Notes: generated by a model from the letters alone, not told the origin. A DNA stretch of 64,000 nt from Polaromonas naphthalenivorans CJ2 (GCF_000015505.1 NC_008759.1:1-64000); one strand, 5' to 3'; positions 24,757 through 33,971 are shown, counted from the first letter of the stretch. Translations and numbers: made by a program.

Positions 24757-25020
24757 ATGACAATCGCCGAGCTCATGGAAATCTTGAAAACATATGACCC
24801 GAACGCGGTCGTCGTGCTGGCTGACGCGGCCGGCGAACAAGGAAAACCCGGGGTGGCACGACTGAGGGCGGACGAGATTCAGCCGATGGAGCTGTACCAG
24901 GTTGAGCACAAGGGTGTGTCTTGGTACGAGTTTGGCGATGGTGACGAACCACCTGCAGCTGGCGAGCGGACGACGGTTTTCGACACAAAAGTCAAGGCCG
25001 TTTTTCTGGGCGGGCTTTGA
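24757..25020 (+). CDS. Small hypothetical protein
   Basis: 87 residues (MTIAELMEILKTYDPNAVVV at the start) with AGAAGGGC upstream. The opening resembles the conserved start of small phage and plasmid proteins of unknown function (leading helix, then D-P-N-A-x-V-x-x-x). An intervening acidic linker precedes a terminal strand FDTKVKAVFLGGL. It is the last rightward gene before the convergent acylphosphatase. Confidence 0.6.
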   Translation: MTIAELMEILKTYDPNAVVVLADAAGEQGKPGVARLRADEIQPMELYQVEHKGVSWYEFGDGDEPPAAGERTTVFDTKVKAVFLGGL

Positions 25021-25036
25021 CTTTTTCGGACGATGC

Positions 25037-25354
25037 TCACAAGTTGGGCAGGCGGTCAAAGCGGTTCAAGCGAGGGGAGGGCGGAGGCACTTTGGACACT
25101 TCTAGCTTTTCGACATGTGCTGCGGGGATGCCATCGCGAAGCCATCTGCACATGTCTGCCAGTTGCTCTTTGGAGCCCTGCAGCATCAACTCAACCGAAC
25201 CATCCACGCGGTTGCGAACCCACCCTGTGATGTCCTGCGCCCGTGCGTAGCGGATGCAGGCGTCCCGGTACCCGACGCCTTGCACTCGGCCTATTGCTTT
25301 GACCAGCCAACTATCAAACGTTTTGTCTTTGTCAGATTGCATGCGTGCAGCCAC
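25037..25354 (-). CDS. acyP: Acylphosphatase
   Basis: 105 residues. The catalytic motif GRVQGVGYRDACIRYARAQD holds the active Arg, and ITGWVRNRVDGSVEL holds the catalytic Asn, as in the family that hydrolyses acyl phosphates such as 1,3-bisphosphoglycerate. The N-terminal head (MAARMQSDKDKTFDSW) and the basic tail are slightly longer than usual. It is convergent with the small-gene operon. Confidence 0.9.
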   Translation of the reverse strand: MAARMQSDKDKTFDSWLVKAIGRVQGVGYRDACIRYARAQDITGWVRNRVDGSVELMLQGSKEQLADMCRWLRDGIPAAHVEKLEVSKVPPPSPRLNRFDRLPNL

Positions 25355-25363
25355 TTACCAGGC

Positions 25364-25933
25364 TCAGAGCATTCTAAGTAGGGACGCCAGCACGGCGAAA
25401 ATATCGAGCACACCTAGAAAATGCAAAATGATGCCAATGCCCAGCAATCCCAACGCTACCTTGAGCATGAAAGCAAGCACCTTAAGGGCTATGTAAAGGG
25501 CTACCCCGGCAATGCCTCCTGCGATGACGGCGCCAGCGGTGCCCATGCCAAGCTGCAGCCAGGACCAGGAAGCAGGCTGAATGAACGCATAGAGGCAAAA
25601 GAGGATGAAAAATCCGCCAGCACCAACTTTCGCAGCCTCTTCCATGGAACCAAATCCGGCACCTGAACCGGAACTGCCGGTCGTCCACGTCGGGGACTGG
25701 CTTGAACCGGATGTTGTAAACGCAGAGTAGGGCAGGGACGAGGAACTGTTGATGGCCCTCTGTTCGGCAAGCCTTTGCTGCTCACGAACAGCCGCTTGTG
25801 AACGGGAAAATTCAAGCTGTTGGTCACGAAGAGCCGCCCGGCCACCTTCATTGAACGATTGCGCACCAGGCTGATTGCTCCAGCCTTTTGTACGATACCC
25901 CTCGGCAAAGTCTTCGTTGTGGTTTCCCATCAT
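25364..25933 (-). CDS. Hypothetical multi-pass membrane protein
   Basis: 189 residues from the ATG at 25933, chosen for AGGTG just upstream; the open frame extends to 26065 without support. The N-terminus is charged and Gln/Ser-rich (about residues 1-85). The rest contains three or four hydrophobic segments (GGFFILFCLYAFI, GMGTAGAVIAGGIAGVALYI, LKVALGLLGIGIILHFLGVL, IFAVLASLL). Function unknown. It ends 10 bp before the acylphosphatase start on the same strand, so they may be cotranscribed. Confidence 0.65.
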   Translation of the reverse strand: MMGNHNEDFAEGYRTKGWSNQPGAQSFNEGGRAALRDQQLEFSRSQAAVREQQRLAEQRAINSSSSLPYSAFTTSGSSQSPTWTTGSSGSGAGFGSMEEAAKVGAGGFFILFCLYAFIQPASWSWLQLGMGTAGAVIAGGIAGVALYIALKVLAFMLKVALGLLGIGIILHFLGVLDIFAVLASLLRML

Positions 25934-26217
25934 GCACCTACGAACTTTCGGCAGGTCCACTTTCACTTCCACATTCAATGGTCGCTGCAGGAACCGATTG
26001 AACGCAAATAAATCTGCAAATTTTAAGAAAACATCTGACCTCAGGCAAGCGCGGTGTGCTTTCATGGCTACATGGCAGTACGGGGTAAATGCTTGATGAA
26101 TGCGGTGCTTTCGCTTTTCTTTGAAAAGTCAATTACCAATCTGCAACGTTGACTGCATCAAATTTCTTTAATAACGGCAATCCGCCAGTCACTCAATAGA
26201 GGCTACAACAGGCGTTC

Positions 26218-27315
26218 ATGTCCACCACCGAAAACCCAGCTTTGAAAGAAATCTTCGACGGGCGCCAGTTTCGCCACATCGCCGAGGAATTGGCGGCGGT
26301 TTGCCCGGCGTTTGATGCCGAGCGCTTCCATGAATTTGCGCTGAAGGGCCTGGACGAGCTGTCCCTGATGCAGCGCCTGCGCCGCACCGCCCAGAGCCTG
26401 CACGCGGCGCTGCCGCTGGACTACCGGGAGGCTGTCGCCGTGCTGCGTCTGCTGGCCCCGCGCATGCAGTCGAAATTTGCCACGCTCGCGCTGCCCGACT
26501 TCGTGGCTTTGTACGGCCTGGATGATTTCGATTTTTCGATGGAGGCGCTGCGGTTCTTCACCGCTTTTGGCTCGTCCGAGTTCGCCGTGCGGTGCTTCTT
26601 GCGCAAAGACCTGCACCGGGCTTTGGTCACTATGCAGGTCTGGTCGCTCGACGGGGACGAGCATGTGCGGCGCCTGGCCAGCGAAGGCTCTCGGCCGCGC
26701 CTGCCCTGGTCGTTCCGGCTGGATGCCCTCATGCGCGACCCGTCCCTCACCGCGCCGATACTCAGCCTCCTGATGGCCGACCCGAGCCTGTACGTGCGCA
26801 AGTCAGTGGCCAACCACCTCAACGACATCACCAAGGACCAGCCCGACTGGCTGCTAGGCCAGGTGCAGAGCTGGCCGCTGGACAATCCGCGAACAGCCTG
26901 GATTGCCAGGCATGCCCTGCGCACGTTGATTAAAAAGGGGGACCCGCGCGCGCTGGCAGTGGTTGGCGCGGCAGCGGAACCGAAAGTGCTGGTCACGGAC
27001 TTTGTGGTCGCGCCGCACCACTTGATGCTCGGTGAGCGGCTGAATTTGAGCTTCACCTTGACATCAGAAGTTCAAGTGCCTCAGCGCCTGGTGGTCGACT
27101 ACATCGTTCACTACGTGAAGAAATCAGGAGTAGCTTTCCCCAAGGTGTTCAAGCTCAAGGAGTTCACGCTGCAGCCCGGCGCCTCGGTCTGCATCGCGCG
27201 AATCCAGACCGTGCGGGACTTCACGACGCGTGTGCATTACCCGGGCGTTCATGGAGTCGAACTGGTGGTCAATGGCCGGATATTGGCGAGCGCTTCGTTT
27301 CAACTGCTGACGTGA
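26218..27315 (+). CDS. AlkC-type DNA alkylation repair protein
   Basis: 365 residues. The N-terminal HEAT-like repeat domain has the family block ALRFFTAFGSSEFAVRCFL, WSLDGDEHVRRLASEGSRP, LPWSFRLDALMRDPS and DPSLYVRKSVANHLNDITKD. The C-terminal domain (from about residue 255: VTDFVVAPHHLMLGERLNLS, KVFKLKEFTLQPGA, YPGVHGVELVVNGR) is the Ig-like domain of longer AlkC proteins. AlkC/AlkD enzymes are glycosylases that remove N-alkylated bases such as 3-methyladenine. The 3' end is duplicated at 28206-28496. Confidence 0.85.
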   Translation: MSTTENPALKEIFDGRQFRHIAEELAAVCPAFDAERFHEFALKGLDELSLMQRLRRTAQSLHAALPLDYREAVAVLRLLAPRMQSKFATLALPDFVALYGLDDFDFSMEALRFFTAFGSSEFAVRCFLRKDLHRALVTMQVWSLDGDEHVRRLASEGSRPRLPWSFRLDALMRDPSLTAPILSLLMADPSLYVRKSVANHLNDITKDQPDWLLGQVQSWPLDNPRTAWIARHALRTLIKKGDPRALAVVGAAAEPKVLVTDFVVAPHHLMLGERLNLSFTLTSEVQVPQRLVVDYIVHYVKKSGVAFPKVFKLKEFTLQPGASVCIARIQTVRDFTTRVHYPGVHGVELVVNGRILASASFQLLT

Positions 27316-27508
27316 AGAGCCCTTGACCATGCCTTGCCTTTGACCGAATGCCATCAGGCCAGGGGTTGTTTCGGCATGCCTGACCCAGGAGGGCTACTCT
27401 GTAGGTCGGGACTTTTGTTGGGTTAGCCCACAGTCACGATAGCCGCGTGTTCCGCGGTGGTTTTCTTGGACGCCTCCGTCGGAAGTCTGTAATTTGTAAA
27501 GCATTATG

Positions 27509-27529
27509 GACAAATAATGAATAATTGTC
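27509..27529. promoter_or_regulatory. Imperfect palindrome upstream of the XRE regulator
   Basis: GACAAATAAT and AATAATTGTC around a central G form an imperfect dyad (8 of 10 positions), 16 bp upstream of the regulator start at 27545. It is a candidate autoregulatory operator. Confidence 0.4.
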
Positions 27530-27544
27530 TGTAATGTCTTACAC

Positions 27545-28195
27545 ATGTCAGCCGCATCGAATGTCGACTCTGTTCTGGACCAGCAGCTCCTCCTGCAGTT
27601 GGGGGCGCGGCTGAGGCATGCACGTGTAAAACGGGGTCTGACCACAATTCAGCTGGCGCAACAAGCGCGCATCTCGCGCATGACACTCAGCGCAGTCGAA
27701 GCCGGCGCGCCGTCGCCGACAATGGGCTCCTATCTTCGTGTCATGGGTGTGCTCGGGGTGTCCCAAGACTTGGCCCTTGTAGCGAGCGATACCCTCCAAG
27801 GGACTGCTGCACAGCGCACAGACAGGAAGGTTTCCTCGAACACCGTGGTCGTGCCGGTGTCCACAGGCGACGCCCGGCACGAGCTGCAGGACCTTCAAAG
27901 CTTGATGCTGCATGAAGAAGCTGTCCGCCTGTTGAAGAAGAAGCCCGAGCTGATTCAGCAGGCACTCGACACTTTGGAGCGTTGGCGTTCTGCAGGCGAC
28001 CCGCACAGCCGGTTCTTGTGGGACGAATGGTCCGTCATCCTGCATCGACGGGCTTGGCGCAGAGCGCTCTCGCTCACGCGGCGTTCAAAGGAGCTTCGTC
28101 AAGCTTCGCCGTTGGCCACCATTTTGCCGGTCGAGGTACGGCAGCGAGTGCTTGAGCAGGTGGGGCAGGCTGGCCAACGCGCAGCTACGCGCTGA
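27545..28195 (+). CDS. XRE-family helix-turn-helix regulator
   Basis: 216 residues. The HTH lies at about residues 19-70 (LGARLRHARVKRGLTTIQLA, QQARISRMTLSAVEAGAPSP, TMGSYLRVMGVLG). The C-terminal domain (HEEAVRLLKKKPELIQQALD, TLERWRSAGDPHSRFLWDEW, RRSKELRQASPLATILP) recurs in regulators linked to toxin-antitoxin or stress loci. No HipA gene is adjacent; the YjjJ-type kinase is 4.4 kb away. It sits between two direct copies of the alkC 3' end, so it probably arrived with that duplication. Confidence 0.8.
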   Translation: MSAASNVDSVLDQQLLLQLGARLRHARVKRGLTTIQLAQQARISRMTLSAVEAGAPSPTMGSYLRVMGVLGVSQDLALVASDTLQGTAAQRTDRKVSSNTVVVPVSTGDARHELQDLQSLMLHEEAVRLLKKKPELIQQALDTLERWRSAGDPHSRFLWDEWSVILHRRAWRRALSLTRRSKELRQASPLATILPVEVRQRVLEQVGQAGQRAATR

Positions 28196-28205
28196 ACGCC
28201 AGCAA

Positions 28206-28496
28206 CTGGTGGTCGAATAAATCGTTCACTAATTGAAGAAGTCAGGGCGGTGCTTGCCAAGGTGTTCAAGCTCAAGGAGTTCACGCTGCCGGCTGGCGCT
28301 TCCCTCTGAATCGCGTGAAGCCAGACCATTCGGGACTCCACGACGCGTGTTCATTACCCGGGCGTTCATGGGGTCGAGGTGGTGGTCAATGGCCGGATAT
28401 TGATGAGCGCTTCGTTTCAAGTGCTAACGTGAAGAGCCCTTGACCTTGCCTTTGACCGAATGTCATCAGGCCAGGCGCTGTTTCGGCATACCTGGG
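28206..28496 (+). pseudogene. Duplicated 3' end of the alkC gene
   Basis: This 290-bp stretch matches 27088-27385 (the end of alkC plus its downstream sequence through TTTCGGCAT). The alkC frame is broken here by an early stop (GTCGAATAA near 28211-28219), an internal TGA and small indels. The conservation includes noncoding DNA after the alkC stop, so it is a segmental duplication, not a second gene. Confidence 0.85.
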
Positions 28497-28518
28497 CCGG
28501 GAGAAGTCCAAGGGGTCG

Positions 28519-28791
28519 TTATCTGGGCTTGCGCTTGGAATCGTACTTGCGCCAGTACTGGAATTCATCTTCATGGACCTCGATGTCGAGCTCCGAGATG
28601 CGCGACTGAAGACGCTCCTGTACGTCGGCAACTGCCTTGTTGTAAACCAGTGGGCCCAGTTCCTCTAGAAAAAAGCCGAGCAGTGCGCCAGCGGCAATGT
28701 TTCCAATCTTCTCTTCCATGTTCACCAGGAAATACCGTTCAATCGATGCGACCGCTTCGCTGCGCGCCTGCTTGGAAATTTCAATCGTCAT
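28519..28791 (-). CDS. DUF2164 family protein
   Basis: 90 residues. MTIEISKQARSEAVASIERY, EEKIGNIAAGALLGFFLEEL and YNKAVADVQERLQSRISELD match the DUF2164 family, small conserved bacterial proteins without known function. It is predicted entirely helical and soluble. It is a standalone gene on the minus strand downstream of the MazG-like gene. Confidence 0.85.
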   Translation of the reverse strand: MTIEISKQARSEAVASIERYFLVNMEEKIGNIAAGALLGFFLEELGPLVYNKAVADVQERLQSRISELDIEVHEDEFQYWRKYDSKRKPR

Positions 28792-28879
28792 GGGTAACAG
28801 CTCCTGGCTGAAAGGTTGAGTTGAGGAAAGCCCTCAGCGGGATGTGTTCAAAGACAGAGGTAGGCACGGATTGAAAGTT

Positions 28880-29233
28880 CTACGGCCTGCTCGGAGTCGA
28901 ATCCCCCGCCGGGTATTTGCTGACGTTCTTGACCAGCTTCTGGGCGACTGCCTCGTTCAGGTCAACGCCTAGCACCGAAGACAGACGGACCAGGTAAAGC
29001 AACACGTCGGCGAGTTCATCCCGTACGGCCTGGGCAGTTGCCTCGTCCTTTGCGACCAACTTTGACTGTTCCTCGGTTTGCCACTGGAATATCTCCACGA
29101 GTTCGCCTACCTCCGCAGACAGGGCCATGGCCAAGTTCTTGGGCGAGTGGTATTGCTGCCAGTCGCGCTCGTCGGCAAACTTTTGCAGCGCGGCTTCCAG
29201 GCAGGACACGTCAATAAGGGGCGCGTTGGCCAT
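28880..29233 (-). CDS. MazG-like nucleotide pyrophosphohydrolase
   Basis: 117 residues from the ATG at 29233 (MANAPLIDVSCLEAALQKFA); an upstream in-frame start at 29275 would add 14 residues. The motif EVGELVEIFQW, followed 30 residues later by DELADVLLYLVRL, supplies the E-x-x-E and E-x-x-D metal ligands of the all-alpha NTP pyrophosphatase fold (iMazG, dCTPase-like). The enzyme removes non-canonical or excess dNTPs. It is probably a house-cleaning function. Confidence 0.85.
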   Translation of the reverse strand: MANAPLIDVSCLEAALQKFADERDWQQYHSPKNLAMALSAEVGELVEIFQWQTEEQSKLVAKDEATAQAVRDELADVLLYLVRLSSVLGVDLNEAVAQKLVKNVSKYPAGDSTPSRP

Positions 29234-29457
29234 GCGGTTGACTCCACTCGGTTGTTGGGAAGAATTGATACACAACGCCGCAGGCAGGTCTGCGCTTGGC
29301 GGATAAGTGATGACTACTGTCTGCTAACCCGTGTATCGATGGCACGCAGCGGTAAATGGATGGACCTTGGTTTCGCCTTAAAAGCATCTGTCGCAGCAGC
29401 CTGCATGAACTCCGACGAACCCATGCAAAGCGCGGATTTTTCGGCTTTAATGACGCC

Positions 29458-30111
29458 ATGCCTTTAGTTGGCTTCACCGCGCTCGTCATTTTATCGCTCG
29501 GCGTTGCGGGCTACGCCGTCGGTGTGTACGGCTTTTTGCCCTTGGGGGTGGCCCTCCACCCGGACATGCGAGCCGCGTTCGAGGCGCATCGCATAGGGGT
29601 CTACGCCCATGTCTTTACTTCCGCAGTCGCGCTTGCTTTGGGGCCTGTCCAGTTCTCTGCCCGGTTCCGTGCCGCACGACCAGGCTTGCACCGCTGGCTG
29701 GGTCGGCTCTACCTGGGCGTTGGCGTCCTGGTTGGAGGGGTGGCAGGCTTGTTCATGGCTTTTCACGCTTTCGGCGGGCTGGCCGCGCGCCTTGGCTTTG
29801 GATGCCTGGCTGCCTTGTGGCTCTACACTGGCTTTCGCGCCTACCGGGCCATCCGTGCCCGGGACATAGCAGCCCACCGCCGCTGGATGGTGCGCAACTT
29901 TGCGCTCACGTTCGCCGCCGTCACGCTCAGGCTCTGGATGCCGGCATCCATGGTCTTGGGTATCCCCTTTGAAAATGCCTATCCGGTCATCGCGTGGCTG
30001 TGCTGGATACCCAACCTTGTGTTGGCTGAACTCGCCTTCAATCAGGCACGAAACCGTGCGACCCGGCCGACAATGGCCACCGAGCCCGGGTCCGCAGCGC
30101 AAGAACGTTAA
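29458..30111 (+). CDS. DUF2306 family membrane protein
   Basis: 217 residues from ATG 29458. Six or so hydrophobic helices are visible (VGFTALVILSLGVAGYAVGV, IGVYAHVFTSAVALALGPVQF, YLGVGVLVGGVAGLFMAF, FGCLAALWLYTGF, NFALTFAAVTLRLWM, VIAWLCWIPNLVLAEL). The family signature HRWLGRLYL and AHRRWMVRNFALTFAAV is clear. DUF2306 proteins are predicted integral membrane proteins, possibly cytochrome-like because of conserved His residues. It is followed after 7 bp by another membrane protein gene. Confidence 0.85.
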   Translation: MPLVGFTALVILSLGVAGYAVGVYGFLPLGVALHPDMRAAFEAHRIGVYAHVFTSAVALALGPVQFSARFRAARPGLHRWLGRLYLGVGVLVGGVAGLFMAFHAFGGLAARLGFGCLAALWLYTGFRAYRAIRARDIAAHRRWMVRNFALTFAAVTLRLWMPASMVLGIPFENAYPVIAWLCWIPNLVLAELAFNQARNRATRPTMATEPGSAAQER

Positions 30112-30118
30112 GCCACCA

Positions 30119-30565
30119 ATGAACATCCGTCGATTTTTGTTTTGTCTCCTTGCCTATGCATGGGCCGCGCCCAACACGCTGCTCGGCTTGGCTGCCGGGC
30201 TGGTCATGCTCTGCCTGGGCGGCCGGCTGCGTTTTGTGGCGGGCGTGGCCGAGTTTCACGGCGGCTGGCTTGGACGTATCGTCGCCAGACTGCCAGAGCA
30301 AGTAGGCTTTGGCGCCATGACGCTGGGCCATGCCATCGTGGGAATTGACCAGCCAACGCTGTGCGTCCTGCGAGCGCACGAGCATGCGCACGTTCGGCAG
30401 TACGAGCAGTGGGGATTGTTCTTTTTGCCAGCTTACGCGTTGTCCAGTTTGTGGCAAGTCGTCAACGGCCGCAGCGCCCACGCCAGCAACTTTTTTGAAA
30501 GGCAGGCGTGTGCAGCCGTTCAGGCCCGCCAGAAAGGTGCTGCAGCATCTGGCCGCTTTCAGTGA
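30119..30565 (+). CDS. Hypothetical membrane protein with an HEHAHVRQ motif
   Basis: 148 residues from ATG 30119. There are N-terminal hydrophobic helices (FLFCLLAYAWAAPNTLLGLA, GLVMLCLGGRL). A conserved block RAHEHAHVRQYEQWG then LFFLPAYALSSLW follows, in which closely spaced His and Glu residues resemble a metal site. The sequence HEHAH is close to the HExxH zincin motif but the family is not proven. It probably forms an operon with the DUF2306 gene. Confidence 0.65.
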   Translation: MNIRRFLFCLLAYAWAAPNTLLGLAAGLVMLCLGGRLRFVAGVAEFHGGWLGRIVARLPEQVGFGAMTLGHAIVGIDQPTLCVLRAHEHAHVRQYEQWGLFFLPAYALSSLWQVVNGRSAHASNFFERQACAAVQARQKGAAASGRFQ

Positions 30566-31289
30566 CAGGCGAGCGGCCGCATTCGACGTTTGACTACTGC
30601 TTTGATAGTCGGAGGTTTGCACATATTTTTGTTATTTTCCCCAAAAAGTTTAAAACTTGATGCTATATGTCTTGTGAGGGGAGAGGGCTAAAAACCCCGC
30701 GACTCACACGTGACAGAGCACCAAGCGGGAACTCATGGGTGCGGCGCAGGGTGTGCAGCTAGAAGCGCGAGTGGGGCGGGTCAAATTCCGCCCTTAAGTC
30801 TGGCTGTGCCTTGGCGTACTGACGCGACCGAGGTGCCGAAAACGACGGGCTGGACTCCATACTTCCAGAACGCGGCAAATCACGCCCTCCCCACAGACCC
30901 GTGGGCTATGGGGGTGGTTTGCCTCGACTCAAAGCTCCCACCACCTTCCAATTGAAGAGCTCTACTACAAGGAAGTTCTTAAAAATTCTTTCCTATCAGG
31001 AACTCTTAAACCCAAAAATACGTATCCTGACTTGCTGGGGATTGAACCCGAAATTCATTAAAGATTGCATGCGCTACGGGATGTCCACCGCCGAAAATCT
31101 CTGCGTCTTGAGTGCCAGCGGCAGCATCCGGCCGCCTTGAATGCCAGGCGAGTCGCAACGATTGACAAACGATTCGCGGCGGCTTTTGGGCACCCGCTAG
31201 TGCATGGTTTGGTGAGCGCCTAAATGTCTGGCCTGACGGTACATTTTTGGCTGGTATTTTTCCGGTGTGGCGCAGAGCCTGAAGCAGTT
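30566..31289. other. Noncoding region, no gene supported
   Basis: 724 bp between two converging transcription units. Short frames exist (for example 30710-30955) but have no family resemblance or ribosome site. No clear repeats seen. Confidence 0.5.
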
Positions 31290-32384
31290 TCAACGGCACA
31301 GCCCGTCCAGCGCCTGCGCTGCAGCCAGACGCACTTGAGCCACGACGTTGCGCTTCCAATCGGGCGTGTTCACGAAAAACGCATCGAACAGGCGCTGCTT
31401 GATGGACGCCTGCAGCGCGGCAGGTGTCTGCGGATGCAGGTGCAGCCAGTGGTCGCCGCGCAGCGCGTTGGCTACTTCCAGCAGGGGCTTCGTGCCAAAC
31501 TCCAGGCAGACCCCGGTCAATTCGGCTTGGGGGCATTCCTCCAGGGCGGCATTCCAGACCAGCCCGGTCAAGGGCGCCGACACCGAGGTCGCCGAGCCGG
31601 CTTGCACCAGCGGCGCCGTCCTGCCCCACAAGGCATTGGCGCGGGCATATCCAGCGGTATCGTTGTTGGACCCCATGAAAATCCGCTCGCACTGCCCGCG
31701 TTTCCCCAAGCCGGTGTGCAGGTCAATCCAGGCGAGCTGCCTCACCTGGGCCGTGTGTTCGCGCAGAACCTGGCGTAGCGTGCGGTGGCTCCAGGTGGGC
31801 GCGGCGCCGCCGAAAAACATGCTGCCAGGCAGCTCGTACTGGCCGCCGGAAATCGCCACTTGGAGGGTGCGCAGTCCCTTTGTCGCGATGAGCCCGAGGA
31901 TGGCAGCGCGGTTGCCCCAGGTGGGCGGCCACTTGTCTGGAAGCAACAGCGGATGAAGCCGGCAGTAAGCCGGATTGGAGGGCAAGGGCGCTGTGAAATC
32001 CTGAAAATTTCGGTTGAGGTCCACGTTCTCCTGCGTCACGCGGCGGATGTGCGAAAAGCCGTAGGGGTTGAGCGCATGCACATACATCACCGGTATGCCG
32101 CTGGCGGTAACTTGCTCCATCCAGGCGCTGTCTTGCAGTAGTGCGGTTTGCGCACCCGACCCAGCATATCCCTCCACGCCATGAACGCCGCTGCTCAAGA
32201 GCAGCAGCTTGGTCGCCTGGCGCGGACCCTGCCAGGCGGCATCGACCGCCAGCGCTTCGCCATCGCGGCCGGGCAGGGCCAGAGGGTAGGACGTGACATG
32301 CAACCCGGCAGTCTCGGCGGCTTCCAGAAACTTGGCGCGCGCCTGGGCGTAGTTCAGCGAAAAAGCGTCTGCTTCATCAGGCAT
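31290..32384 (-). CDS. DUF2817 / M14-like metallopeptidase
   Basis: 364 residues from the ATG at 32384 (MPDEADAFSLNYAQARAKFL), chosen for GGAAAA upstream; longer starts are open to 32444. Motifs of the M14-like fold are visible: LSSGVHGVEGYAGSGAQ (H-x-x-E zinc ligands), ENVDLNRNFQDF, IDLHTGLGKRG (third zinc-ligand His) and LEFGT with the catalytic Glu. The family is a putative carboxypeptidase or deacylase of unknown substrate. No signal peptide. It is transcribed divergently from the YjjJ kinase gene. Confidence 0.85.
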   Translation of the reverse strand: MPDEADAFSLNYAQARAKFLEAAETAGLHVTSYPLALPGRDGEALAVDAAWQGPRQATKLLLLSSGVHGVEGYAGSGAQTALLQDSAWMEQVTASGIPVMYVHALNPYGFSHIRRVTQENVDLNRNFQDFTAPLPSNPAYCRLHPLLLPDKWPPTWGNRAAILGLIATKGLRTLQVAISGGQYELPGSMFFGGAAPTWSHRTLRQVLREHTAQVRQLAWIDLHTGLGKRGQCERIFMGSNNDTAGYARANALWGRTAPLVQAGSATSVSAPLTGLVWNAALEECPQAELTGVCLEFGTKPLLEVANALRGDHWLHLHPQTPAALQASIKQRLFDAFFVNTPDWKRNVVAQVRLAAAQALDGLCR

Positions 32385-32557
32385 CGCAACATTTTCCATC
32401 CAATAACTGGAGAGGGGGGCTACTTCGCGCCTTCTGGAGAACAAGTGCTCAGTGGGTTCTGGTTAATTTTATTGTTTCATAAATCGTTTCACTGTAAAGT
32501 CTCTGCTAATGCAGATTAGCTAAACGCGTATCAGTTTTTCCTTTTGAAAATCGTTTC

Positions 32558-33916
32558 ATGACCATCTCCGAAGACTTGCTGCGAACGCTGCGAACCTGGC
32601 ACAAGCTGCCCGCCGGGCAACTGCTTGAGCGCCTCGATATCAGCCGCGCCACGCTCATGCGCGCGGTTCGTGAGTTGGGCTCACAGGTGGTGAGCCGTGG
32701 GAAGGCGCGCAGGACCGCCTACGCGGCCCGCCGCCCTGTGCGGGGCAGCCTGCAGGCGCTGGCGCTGTACCGCATTGACCGGGACGGCCACGCCCAGGAC
32801 GCAGCGATGCTGTATCCGCTGCACCCGGCTGGATGCGCACTGGACGGCGCCGAGCCGCTGGAGTGGCCGCTAGACGAGGACATGCGTGACGGCTGGTTCG
32901 AGGGGCTGCCGTATTTCCTGGATGACATGCGCCCGCAGGGTTTCCTTGGGCGGCACTTCGCCCGGCGTCACGCCGACTTGCTTCAGGTCAGCACCGACCC
33001 CAAGGACTGGTCCGAGGACGACGCGCTGCATGCACTGGCGTTGCTGGGCAGCGATGCGCCGGGAAATTACATCTTGGGCGAGCCCGCCTTGCGTCAGTGG
33101 CTGCTTCATTCCCAGCAGGAATTGCTGCCCCTGCAAGACCGTCAAGTGGTGCCTGCCTACCTGCTGAAGGCTGAGGAGGCGATGGCGCACGGCACGGCAG
33201 GGTCCTCGGCAGGCGGCGAGTTCCCGAAGTTCACGGCGTTTCGCGAGGTGGCGGGCCGGCCGGTTCATGTCATCGTCAAGTTTTCAGGCTCCGACGGGGC
33301 GCCCGGCACGGTGCGCTGGTCGGACCTGCTGGTGTGCGAACACCTGGCCCTGCTCGCCGTGGCCGAGCATTTGGACCTGGAGGCTGCGGTCAGCCGCATC
33401 CATCAGGCCGGTGGCAGGACGTTTCTGGAGGTCGAGCGTTTTGACCGCCACGGCAGGCTTGGGCGTTCGCCCGTGTGCTCCTGGGCAGCCCTGAACGCAG
33501 CGCTCGTTGGCCTGGCCGGCAAGCCCTGGCCGCAAGGCGGTGCGGCGCTGCTCGGGCTGGGACTCATTGACGTCCAATGCATGGCGGCCTTGCAGCGGCT
33601 CTGGCTGTTCGGGCAACTCATTGCCAACTCCGACATGCACGACGGCAACCTGGCCTTCAGGCCCGGGCTGCAACTGGCTCCGGTCTATGACATGCTGCCC
33701 ATGCGGTATGCACCGGTGCGCGGCGTGGAGTTGCCTCTCAAGGATTTTGTGCCACCGCTGCCCGTGCCTGCGGAAAAGGAGGCATGGCTCACGGCGGCCC
33801 ACGCGGCCGGGCACTTCTGGGCAGCCGCCAGCGAAGATGCACGTATCAGCCCGGACTTCAGGGCTGTCTGCGCACAAAACGCAGCCAAGGTCCGCAGGGC
33901 TCTGGACATGGCTTGA
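32558..33916 (+). CDS. YjjJ-type HipA-family kinase
   Basis: 452 residues. The N-terminal winged HTH (LLRTLRTWHKLPAGQLLERL, DISRATLMRAVREL) is fused to a HipA-like kinase domain, as in the YjjJ subgroup that carries its own DNA-binding domain in place of a separate HipB. Kinase motifs: FPKFTAFRE and VHVIVKFSG (ATP-binding), NSDMHDGNLAF (catalytic loop) and LAPVYDMLPMRYAP (activation segment). Related HipA proteins phosphorylate aminoacyl-tRNA synthetases and stop growth. No antitoxin gene is adjacent. Confidence 0.85.
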   Translation: MTISEDLLRTLRTWHKLPAGQLLERLDISRATLMRAVRELGSQVVSRGKARRTAYAARRPVRGSLQALALYRIDRDGHAQDAAMLYPLHPAGCALDGAEPLEWPLDEDMRDGWFEGLPYFLDDMRPQGFLGRHFARRHADLLQVSTDPKDWSEDDALHALALLGSDAPGNYILGEPALRQWLLHSQQELLPLQDRQVVPAYLLKAEEAMAHGTAGSSAGGEFPKFTAFREVAGRPVHVIVKFSGSDGAPGTVRWSDLLVCEHLALLAVAEHLDLEAAVSRIHQAGGRTFLEVERFDRHGRLGRSPVCSWAALNAALVGLAGKPWPQGGAALLGLGLIDVQCMAALQRLWLFGQLIANSDMHDGNLAFRPGLQLAPVYDMLPMRYAPVRGVELPLKDFVPPLPVPAEKEAWLTAAHAAGHFWAAASEDARISPDFRAVCAQNAAKVRRALDMA

Positions 33917-33971
33917 ACCTGAGCATGAGCTTTTTCAGGAAAGCAAAAGCCACTTTGGTTACGGTATAAAG

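Noticed and set aside
30710..30955. 81-codon plus-strand frame in the 30.6-31.3 kb gap
   Set aside because: No ribosome site, no recognisable motif, and composition unlike neighbouring genes.
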